NCBI GenBank assembly: GCA_963682055.1
Contig: OY821747.1
Span: 27,278,126-27,342,125, forward strand
From: Primula veris
Lineage: Eukaryota > Streptophyta > Magnoliopsida > Ericales > Primulaceae
Length of the DNA stretch: 64,000 nucleotides
Direction of reading: 5' to 3'
Made by a program: the position numbers and the translations under genes. Position 1 is the first letter of the stretch. Each line of letters begins with the position of its first letter. Below, piece after piece: positions 56,437-64,000 of this stretch. The notes below the pieces were generated by a model. That model worked only from the letters and a program-made list of their open reading frames with translations, was not told where the DNA came from and ran no database searches.

Positions 56437-56822
56437 CTCCCCCTCAAGTTGGAATGGATGTTAATGACTCCCAACTTGCTAAGCAGCACTTCGAACTGTG
56501 TGGAACCGATTGGTTTAGTAAACAGGTCAGCGGGCTGATTTGTAGTTCGAATATAAGCCGTCCGCACCATCCCACTCTGAATCTTTTCACGTATTAAGTG
56601 ACAATCAAGTTCTATATGTTTCGTTCATTCATGGAACACCGGATTTGCGGCTATGTGCATAGCAGCCTGATTGTCACAAAACAATGTAACTGGTTTTGTA
56701 TGTGTCACATTTAAGTCATTCAGAATATTCTTTAACCAGGTGATTTCACAACAAGTATTAGCCATTGAACGATACTCCGACTCTGCACTCGAACGAGACA
56801 CAGTACTCTGTCTTTTAGTTTT
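56437..56822 (-). pseudogene. Copia RNase H C-terminal part, cut off by stop codons
   Basis: Directly continues the polyprotein frame after TGA at 56,823-56,825 with recognisable RNase H sequence (SSAESEYRSMAN, FCDNQAAMHIA). A second in-frame TGA lies near 56,627-56,629 just before TKHIELDCH. Both stops replace what are normally Trp or Arg positions, consistent with G-to-A or C-to-T changes. Confidence 0.8.
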
Positions 56823-59800
56823 TCAAGAGACCGGTGATAAACCGAGGAGAACGCAGTACCCAGTAATCGATCTTCTTGTATCTCTGCATCGAGCCCAATC
56901 GGCATCACAAAATGCTCGCAACTCCAATCGACTTTGAGAAGATAGCAAAATTCCTTGTCCGGGTGCTTGTTTTATGTACCTGAGAACTTTGTGTGCGGCT
57001 TCAAGGTGTGGCTGTCTTGGTTTATCCATGAATTGACTTAGTACGTGGACAATGTACACAAGGTCAGGCCTCGTAATGGTAAGGTAAATGAGACGACCAA
57101 CTAGACGACGATACGAAGATGGGTCAGCAAGCAATTCCCCATTCGTTTGAGTGAGAGACAAATTTTGCTCAACAGGGAATCGAGAGGGTTTTCCACCTAA
57201 AAGCCCTGCGTCTTCTAAAATTTCCAATGCATATTTTCTTTGACACAATGTAATTCCCTGCTTGGACCATGCGACTTCTATTCCCAAGAAATATTTAAGT
57301 ATTCCCATATCCTTCAACTTGAAATGGTTTGAAAGAAACAATTTTGTTTTTGCAATGTCTTGCAAGTTATTTCCTGCCAATATCACATCGTCGACATATA
57401 CCAACAATGCAATAAAACTACCTGGATGATTTCGAAAAAATAGGGAATAATCTGACAAAGATTGCTGGAAACCATCCGCTTTGAGAGCACTTGATAACTT
57501 TATAAACCATTGTCGCGAGGCTTGTTTTAATCCGTAAATAGACTTCTGTAACTTGCAAACTACATTCTCCCCCTTTCTTTCGAAACCAAGAGGCATGGCC
57601 ATATAAACTTCTTCATAAAGATCACCATTTAAAAAAGCGTTATTAACGTCGAGTTGATGTAAGTGCCATCCTTTTATGGCGGCAATGCTAAGTAACACAC
57701 GGACTGTAGTGAGTTTTGCTACTGGTGCAAAAGTTTCACGATAATCAACGCCTTCAACTTGACTATAGCCTTTCGCCACCAATCGAGCCTTGTAACGCTC
57801 TATACTGCCATCCGGTTTTAGCTTGATTTTGTAAACCCATTTACATCCAATAGCTCTTTTATGAGATGGAAATGGGACGAGCTTCCAAGTATTATTGGCC
57901 TGAAGTGCTTGTATTTCAGAGTGCATAGCTTCACGCCATTTTGGATCTCGAATAGCCTGCTGGAAGCTTTTTGGTTCTTTAAGAAGTGTAAGCTTATTAG
58001 TAAAAACTTTGTGCCTTGAAGAAAGATGGTCATATGACAAAAAATGGGAAAGTGGATGGGCCGTACCTTTGTTTATGACCATGTTCGTTGTAGACGAAGG
58101 AAGGGTTCTTGACGGAAGGGCTACCTCAACATGAAAGTCTTGCAAAAAAGACGGGGCTTTTGTAGACCGTGTAAATTTTCTTGGTGGTGGTTGGGCTGTT
58201 TGTGCATCATCGGGAAAAGATTGTGTGGGGTATGAAACCGTTGAGGATAATGGTGTAGTTGGTGATTGAGTTGGAGATGTGTCCTCTAGCTGGTTTTGTT
58301 GAAAAGGTGTGGGTTCAGGTGGCATGTCATCGGCTAACCATTGTGTTTGAGATGGTGTAATGAGGCTAGGACTTGGTATATAATCCATGTCAAAGGCTGA
58401 AGGTGAGATAGTGGGGTTCGGGTGATTCGGCGGTGCAGCGGAATTCGTGTTGGTTTGATAAGGAAATATGTCCTCAAAAAAGAGAACATCTCTTGAGACA
58501 AAGACCTTTTTAAGTTCAAGATCGAACACTCTATAGCCCTTTTGGCCATAAGGATAACCAAGAAAAATGCAACGAGATGCACGAGAGTCGAATTTTGTAC
58601 GTTTACTCGAATGTGTGGAAGCAAAACATAAACAACCGAAAACTCTTAGGTGTGAATAAGATGGTTCATTTTGAAATAATTTTTCGAATGGTGTTTTACC
58701 ACCAAGGACAGGTGTGGGTGTACGGTTAATAAGGTATGCTGAGGTAAGGATAGCATCACCCCAAAAATGTTTGGGAAGGTTGGCCTGAAAAAGCAGAGCA
58801 CGAGCGACATTAAGTAGATGTCTATGTTTGCGTTCGGCAACACCATTTTGTTGTGGTGTGTCGATGCAACTAGTTTGATGAACGATCCCTTTTTCAGAAT
58901 AAAAGCTTTCCATTTTGAATTCTGGGCCATTATCACTAGGAACAATTTTTATTCTAGTATTAAATTGGTTCTCAACCATATTTATGAATTTGACTAAAAG
59001 ATCACGTGTTTCGGATTTGTATTTCATTAAATAAATCCATGTGCTTCTAGTATAATCATCAACGATGGTAAGAAAATACTTTGCTCCTGAGAGTGAAGGA
59101 ACATGATAACCACCCCAAATATCGATATGTATTAAATCAAAACAAGACTGAGTAGAAATAGAACTTAATGAAAAGGGTAATCTGGTCTGTTTAGCTAGAG
59201 GGCAAATTAAACATTTGTCTTGATCACAAATTTTATTCTTGGAAAAAGAAAATAATGAAGATACTTTGTTGGAAGGGTGTCCAAGGCATTGGTGCCAAAG
59301 ACCAGGGACAAAAGCTCGAATTGAATTACATGTTCCTTTTTTTGCTTGGTCAAGGTAATAGAGCCCCTCCCGTTCAATTCCCGTCCCAATCATCTTCCCC
59401 GAACGTAGGTCCTGTATGACACAAAAGTTTTTAAGAAAAATAGTAATGAAAGATGAATCGAAGGCTAGCTTACTGATGGAGATCAAATTCAGATGAAAAG
59501 GTGGCACACACAGGACATTATTAAGGATAAAATTGGGTGAGAAAACGACTTTTCCAATATGAGTAACTTGTGTAGATGAACCACTCGGTAACTCAACAGA
59601 GTAATTTTTAACTTGTTTTGAAAATGTAAGGAGGTTTGGACTACAAACAATATGGTCAGTAGCGCCGCTATCTAAGATCCAATAATCTTTCTTTCCATTC
59701 TCATATAATTTGAGGGTTTTACCTGAGATTTCGTCATGATTTAGATTATTACCGACTTGATTAACCATGGAAACCTTACTCTTGTTCAACATGTTTAGTA

Positions 59801-60812
59801 GCTGTTTGCATTCCTCTTGAGAGAACGGAAAATATGACACCTCTTCTTTCCTGTTAGGTACAGAGGCACTAACTTGATTACCTTTGAAACGAGTCCGCTC
59901 TCCTTCGACATTCTTTCTTTTTCTACAAAACTCGTATAAGTGTCCTTTCCAGCCACAATAAGTGCACTTTTGATGTGCGCGACAATTTTCAGTGCTATGG
60001 TTTGTTTTGTGGCACTTTCCACATTTTAAACCACTATTTTCTATGTTTAATTCTCTGTTCGAGTTTTTCACAGCAAACACAACTGCCTCGGGTTGTGTCG
60101 GCACCTTTCCGTAGACCTCGGTTTGCTTTTCTTGACGTATTACTAGTGCATACGCCTTGTTTACCGGCGGTAATGGATCCAACAACAAAATATTACTACG
60201 TACAGTAGTAAACGAATCATTCAAACCCATGAGAAATTTCATGGTCTTCTGAGTCTCTCGATATGAGTTTATCTGTTTGGATGATCCACAATTGCATGTA
60301 GGGATTGGGCAAAGTGTATCACGATCATCCCAATATTTTTTCAGTTTTGTGTAGTAGGAACTTACTGACATGTTACCTTGCACACAATCATGGATCTCGT
60401 TCTCCACATGAAAAAGCTGGACAGTATTCGCATGAGAAAAACGTTCTTGCAAATCAAGCCACATGTTGCGTGCACTCTTACAGTTGATGACGCTTCCGGC
60501 AATCTCTTTTGACATTGATCCTAGTAGCCAAGTCTTGACTAAATTGTTGCAACGATTCCATTGTAGCAGTTCGTCTTTCTCGGTCTGCTCCTCAATCGTT
60601 CCATCGACTAAGCCAACTTTGTTCTTGACCGCCAATGCCATATTCATGGACTGAGCCCATGTATTATAGTTATCTTCCACCAAGGGTTGTGACACAAGAA
60701 TTGCCCCTGGCTGATCCGAATGGTGTAGGTATAAAGGATGATTAAAATTTTCCCAACTAGGGTTAGAAGGCATGCCTGACTTGGTTGCTTTCTCTGCCCC
60801 TTTGTCTCCCAT
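56823..60812 (-). CDS. Copia gag-pol polyprotein, 1329 codons, RNase H truncated
   Basis: One uninterrupted frame. The order is: gag (NYNTWAQSMNMALAVKNK, about residues 45-250), two zinc knuckles (CGKCHKTNHSTENC at 264-277, CTYCGWKGHLYEFC at 283-296), protease with active site DSGA at 381-384, integrase (HQCLGHPSNKV, HIDIWGGYH, DNGPEFKMESFY, QQNGVAERKHRHLL), the GKTPFEKLFQ region, RT (CKWVYKIKLKPDGSIERYKA, FLNGDLYEEVYMAMPLGF, YVDD at about 1138) and the first half of RNase H (FCDADWARC). The frame ends at a TGA soon after, so the polyprotein lacks the rest of RNase H. The Met at 60,812 is 58 bp inside the 5' LTR. All other active sites are kept. Confidence 0.95.
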   Translation of the reverse strand: MGDKGAEKATKSGMPSNPSWENFNHPLYLHHSDQPGAILVSQPLVEDNYNTWAQSMNMALAVKNKVGLVDGTIEEQTEKDELLQWNRCNNLVKTWLLGSMSKEIAGSVINCKSARNMWLDLQERFSHANTVQLFHVENEIHDCVQGNMSVSSYYTKLKKYWDDRDTLCPIPTCNCGSSKQINSYRETQKTMKFLMGLNDSFTTVRSNILLLDPLPPVNKAYALVIRQEKQTEVYGKVPTQPEAVVFAVKNSNRELNIENSGLKCGKCHKTNHSTENCRAHQKCTYCGWKGHLYEFCRKRKNVEGERTRFKGNQVSASVPNRKEEVSYFPFSQEECKQLLNMLNKSKVSMVNQVGNNLNHDEISGKTLKLYENGKKDYWILDSGATDHIVCSPNLLTFSKQVKNYSVELPSGSSTQVTHIGKVVFSPNFILNNVLCVPPFHLNLISISKLAFDSSFITIFLKNFCVIQDLRSGKMIGTGIEREGLYYLDQAKKGTCNSIRAFVPGLWHQCLGHPSNKVSSLFSFSKNKICDQDKCLICPLAKQTRLPFSLSSISTQSCFDLIHIDIWGGYHVPSLSGAKYFLTIVDDYTRSTWIYLMKYKSETRDLLVKFINMVENQFNTRIKIVPSDNGPEFKMESFYSEKGIVHQTSCIDTPQQNGVAERKHRHLLNVARALLFQANLPKHFWGDAILTSAYLINRTPTPVLGGKTPFEKLFQNEPSYSHLRVFGCLCFASTHSSKRTKFDSRASRCIFLGYPYGQKGYRVFDLELKKVFVSRDVLFFEDIFPYQTNTNSAAPPNHPNPTISPSAFDMDYIPSPSLITPSQTQWLADDMPPEPTPFQQNQLEDTSPTQSPTTPLSSTVSYPTQSFPDDAQTAQPPPRKFTRSTKAPSFLQDFHVEVALPSRTLPSSTTNMVINKGTAHPLSHFLSYDHLSSRHKVFTNKLTLLKEPKSFQQAIRDPKWREAMHSEIQALQANNTWKLVPFPSHKRAIGCKWVYKIKLKPDGSIERYKARLVAKGYSQVEGVDYRETFAPVAKLTTVRVLLSIAAIKGWHLHQLDVNNAFLNGDLYEEVYMAMPLGFERKGENVVCKLQKSIYGLKQASRQWFIKLSSALKADGFQQSLSDYSLFFRNHPGSFIALLVYVDDVILAGNNLQDIAKTKLFLSNHFKLKDMGILKYFLGIEVAWSKQGITLCQRKYALEILEDAGLLGGKPSRFPVEQNLSLTQTNGELLADPSSYRRLVGRLIYLTITRPDLVYIVHVLSQFMDKPRQPHLEAAHKVLRYIKQAPGQGILLSSQSRLELRAFCDADWARCRDTRRSITGYCVLLGLSPVS

Positions 60813-60858
60813 CGTTATGTAGGCTAGGGTTTTGTGAATTTTTAAATTCCAGAACCTT

Positions 60859-60870
60859 GCTCTGGTACCA
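60859..60870 (-). promoter_or_regulatory. Primer-binding site, initiator tRNA-Met type
   Basis: Minus strand TGGTACCAGAGC starts immediately after the 5' LTR. The consensus TGGTATCAGAGC differs at one base. Confidence 0.85.
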
Positions 60871-61059
60871 TAAAGAGAAACATATATTTATTGAGTAATT
60901 ATTTACAAGGGTAAAACACTAGCTTTATACAGGACAAGATAATCACAATCTACTGTAATCCCTATAATTATGCTGACATATAGGATAATAGGAAGTAAAT
61001 CATCAGCTCTCAATTACAGTTGTCAATTAATTTATTCAGTAGGATTCTTTCCTTTAACA
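60871..61059 (-). repeat. 5' LTR of compact copia (189 bp)
   Basis: Same ends as the 3' LTR and followed by the duplicated CAAGT. Its outer edge lies 120 bp from the start codon of the DUF247 gene. Confidence 0.93.
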
Positions 61060-61121
61060 CAAGTTGTTGTATAATTATGGGATTAAGAAGTTTTCCACGC
61101 TAATTTTGAAATGCATTTGCC

Positions 61122-61130
61122 TATAAATTA
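61122..61130 (+). promoter_or_regulatory. TATA box of the DUF247 gene
   Basis: TATAAATTA lies 57 bp upstream of the ATG at 61,179 and 58 bp downstream of the copia target duplication, so the core promoter escaped the insertion. Confidence 0.6.
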
Positions 61131-61178
61131 GACGTTGCAGGATTGATTAGAAATATCATTTCTTTTTCATAATTATCA

Positions 61179-62960
61179 ATGGAGATTACGGCGGAGACAG
61201 AGGCAGAATCAAGCGGACACCGTCAGCAACAGCAGCTGCAGCGTGCAAAGTCAGTTGCGAAGCAGGTGACCTTGTCAATCAATGAAGTAAGGACTATGTT
61301 GTTGCTTGTTAATCTAATCTAGGCTAATCTTCAATAGGTTTATTTTGTTTAATACTGTAACAAACAATAACTACTACTAAAGTACCTCCTATTCTAGAAG
61401 AGTAGTTGTTTGATTTCGCTCTGCTCATGTAACTGTGTATTGATTCAGTGAGTCTAGATGATAGTTTTGCAGCATCCCTTCTGATAACGCATTAAATTTT
61501 TACGATTGTGTTCTTTATAAAAGTTGCAGGAAACCCAAGCACAAAGAGACGACCATCAACAGCAGACATCGCATGCGGACGAGAGGTGTTCTGTAATTAA
61601 TGACATGCTAAGCAAAGTGCATCCGTCCTTCTCATCCCCTTATATTTTTAGGGTCTCGGATAGTGTACGCGGCATTAATCCTCATTGCTACACCCCTCGT
61701 CTGGTCTCAATCGGCCCTTTACACCGAAAGAATCCCCAACTCAAACCAACGAAAAGTTTCAAGATCGAACTTTTCAAGAATTTTCTTGACAGACAACCGA
61801 CTGATGAGTACAAATTACAACAAATGGGACTTCTTGTGGCGATGTATGAGTCTGAAATCCGCAAACACTATTCTCCATACGAGATCAAGCTGTTCAACTC
61901 TGACCAATTCTGCCGTATGATCCTCGTAGATGCCACCTTTATTGTCGAACTCCTTCTCATGAAAGGAGAAGGAAACCCCATGACTGAGAAAAGCTGGTTG
62001 TTCGGGGATTTGCTCAATGATTTCCTCCTGATTGAAAACCACATTCCCCTTTTCATTATTTATGAAATCTACTTAGAATTCTATGAAGAAGATAATTCGC
62101 TCTGTGAGCGTTATGGGAAAAAGGACATTTTCCTTAATCGTATCCACAACTTTATCAATAATGTGAAGAACGAAATGTCCACGGACAATAAGCCCTTCTC
62201 AATATCCATGGTAACATTATCATCTATGCTAGAAGGGTACCCGCTGCACTTTATAGATTACATGAGGCAAGTGTATGCATTTGGAGTTTCTAACTCAAAC
62301 GACATCATGAAATTCTCCCCCGTGAACTCGAAACCAAAAGTAGCTTTTTTACCCCTAAAGAAAAAGAAGAACTGGAAGTCTTATGTCATCACAGTGTCGA
62401 GACTTTTGAAGTACGGGGTCCGATTCGAGGAAGGCACAACCACCGCGCTCAAGAACATTACATTTAATTTAAGTAAAGGGATCTTAAAAATCAATAAAGT
62501 AGTAGTGAACGAGTCGACGGAAAACATATTTCGTAATATTGTGGCCTATGAACAGTGTGATCTCGTCAGTGAGACATATGTGAGTGACTACCTAATATTC
62601 ATGGATAGCCTCATAGACACACCTGAAGATGTGAACATTCTCATCGATGCAGGAATTATACAGAATGATCTCCGAGATGATGAAAAGGTCAGCCAAATGT
62701 TCAACACTCTCCACAAGGAGGTGATAGTCGAAGGGAAAGACTACCTATTTGCTGCACAATCCCACGAGTTGAACGATTACAGGAGAAATTTGTGGCACCG
62801 CTGGAGGGCAACATGGTATAATTGGATGTCGATTCTGAAGCGTGATTACTTCAACTCCCCATGGTCAACCCTTGCATTCATCAGTGTAGCTATGCTCGTG
62901 GGCTTGACTATCGTCCAAACTATATGTTCCGTTTATCAGGCCATGGGCATAAAAATGTAG
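61179..62960 (+). CDS. DUF247 (UPF0481) membrane protein, two exons
   Basis: Exon 1, 61,179-61,286, encodes 36 residues rich in Gln and Glu (MEITAETEAESSGHRQQQQL). A 243-bp intron (GAA|GTAAGG, TTGCAG|GAA, phase 0) leads to exon 2, 61,530-62,960. The product is 512 residues. DUF247 features are plain: FRVSDSVRGINPHCYTPRLV near the start of the domain, SIGPLHR, the ENHIPLFIIYEIY helix, and a C-terminal membrane segment (STLAFISVAMLVGLTIVQTI) followed by a short tail. DUF247 proteins are plant-specific, mostly of unknown biochemical role; members are linked to self-incompatibility in grasses. The downstream ATG-less start of exon 2 and the good splice sites support including exon 1. The gene looks intact. 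Confidence 0.88.
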
Positions 62961-64000
62961 TAAAATGGCTGAGAGTGGCTGCTGCTACACTTGCGATATT
63001 AAGAGAATGTCGATTTCTGCCATGTATTTTAACAAAAAATTACATATTTTAAAACTTCATCACCATGCCTAATAATAATAAAATGTCTTGGTTCCGCCAG
63101 CAGAAGGAACAGAAAAACTTGAAAAATATATTTGCATCACAAGCTATAACCTACTCCTCGAGTAATAGAATACCTTGCTCAAGGAGCTAAGAGTGATAGA
63201 CCTTAAATCTTAGGTCTAGTGCGTAACTCCACTCACAGGCTGTGAGGCAATGAGAAAGCTCCTTTTTTAGGGCTTGGCTCGAACTTCTAAGTAGCCCTTT
63301 ATGATCTGCACATAAATAGCTAAGATTAAGGGAGACTTGGTGGTTTGACCACCGTTTAAACTCTTCCGTCGAACGGAGCAGTGAGAAGGTTAAACCTCTT
63401 ACGGTTTTGATAGTGAATGTAAATATGTGTTGAATGTAAGTAGGGTTAGTAATACCTGATAATTAAGTGTATGTCTGAGTTCGTATGGATTCAGATGATC
63501 TCCTTCTTGGATTATGAGCCTCTTATATAGACGGTGGAGATAATGTAGAGTGTATCTTTTGTGATTGATATGATATTGTCAATCACATATTGTTCATATC
63601 TTTCGTTTTCCTAATGTCATGCTGAGATATATTCTGTTATATCTCATGTATCTTTCCACCGACTTGGCTAGCCCGAAGGGGCAACGTCGCTTCTCCACGC
63701 ATGCGAGGGAAGCTCTTCCTAGAGACCATGTCTCTTTCGTTAGCCTTCGGAGACGTTGATTTTATAACTTTATCTCTTTGGATAGTCGAATATCCCTCGG
63801 CGAGGAGGCCCTGACTTGGGCTCCTCGCCTGTCTTTTAGTTTTGCTGCCGAATATGCTTTGCTTTGTGCTTAAGAAACGTATCTTTAAAGTTTTGACCCT
63901 ATATTTATGAGATATGTCGGTATACATCTAGTGTCTTTTTTCTTTCGTGGAATATCTGATTAATTATCTTAGATATATGAGTATCTTCCAGAGGTTATCT
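62961..64000. other. Intergenic sequence, possible edge of another transposon
   Basis: The first ~100 bp are the DUF247 3' region. From about 63,170 the base composition changes (less AT-rich, many CTT/GAG words). There is a TATATAGA near 63,515 and a strong hairpin GGCGAGGA...TCCTCGCC near 63,799-63,829. This looks like transposon LTR-type DNA, but no terminus or coding domain can be identified before the window ends. Confidence 0.35.

Larger units (their letters stand above)
56248..61059 (-). mobile_element. Compact Ty1/copia element, 4.8 kb, TG...TA LTR ends
   Basis: Two 189-bp LTRs (56,248-56,436 and 60,871-61,059, about 7 differences by eye) are flanked by a perfect duplication CAAGT (56,243-56,247; 61,060-61,064). 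On the element strand the LTR starts TGTTAAAGG and ends CTCTTTA. A primer site TGGTACCAGAGC (initiator tRNA-Met type, one change) lies directly after the 5' LTR, and the polypurine tract TTGAGGGGGAG directly before the 3' LTR. A single gag-pol frame fills the interior. The size and short LTRs suggest the Ale/Retrofit group. Confidence 0.95.

Noticed and set aside
63637..63927. 96-codon minus-strand frame
   Set aside because: No domain and basic low-information composition; lies in the transposon-like edge sequence.

Overview
This is a stretch of nuclear DNA from a flowering plant, most likely a eudicot. The evidence is GT-AG introns in AT-rich DNA, plant-only protein families (GT34 glycosyltransferase, PLS-class PPR protein, F-box with F-box-associated domain, DUF247), a plant-type cytosolic tRNA-Thr, and abundant Ty1/copia and Ty3/gypsy LTR retrotransposons. 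I cannot assign family or species from the sequence alone.

Layout. 1-3.6 kb is AT-rich repeat DNA (a ~22-bp minisatellite, microsatellites, a three-copy tandem repeat). 3.6-5.2 kb holds the 3' end of a small basic hypothetical gene. 6.1-7.3 kb and 12.7-14.2 kb hold two GT34 paralogues on the minus strand, one without an intron and one with a 150-bp intron, separated by a decayed LINE (9.2-10.9 kb). A PPR gene that ends without a DYW domain follows (15.1-16.6 kb), then tRNA-Thr(AGU) at 17.6 kb and a 1.7-kb foldback-like element (18.9-20.6 kb).

21.3-55.6 kb is a tandem duplication of a ~4-kb segment carrying an F-box/FBA pseudogene. Copy A (21.3-25.4 kb) is nearly uninterrupted, with only a 149-bp Mutator-type MITE. 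Copy B (27.1-55.6 kb) was split twice, by a 16.7-kb Ty3/gypsy element (28,438-45,151; TSD GATAC) and by a 7.8-kb Ty1/copia element (46,238-54,036; TSD AATAT). Each copy preserves the empty site of insertions found in the other. A 5'-truncated copia element with its 3' LTR lies at the junction between the copies.

The gypsy element has Tat/Ogre-like features: great size, a partial tRNA-Asp-type primer site and gag-pol on the minus strand with many lesions. Its ~10-kb 3' half holds antisense genes on the plus strand: five small, mostly coiled-coil genes, each with its own TATA box, then a spliced gene for a putative gypsy-type transposon-domain protein and further coiled-coil reading frames. This antisense cluster is the most unusual feature of the window.

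56.2-61.1 kb is a compact 4.8-kb copia element with 189-bp LTRs ending in non-canonical TG...TA. It is nearly coding-competent but for two stop codons in RNase H, and it inserted about 60 bp upstream of the TATA box of an apparently intact DUF247 gene (61.2-63.0 kb). The last kilobase shows no recognisable gene.
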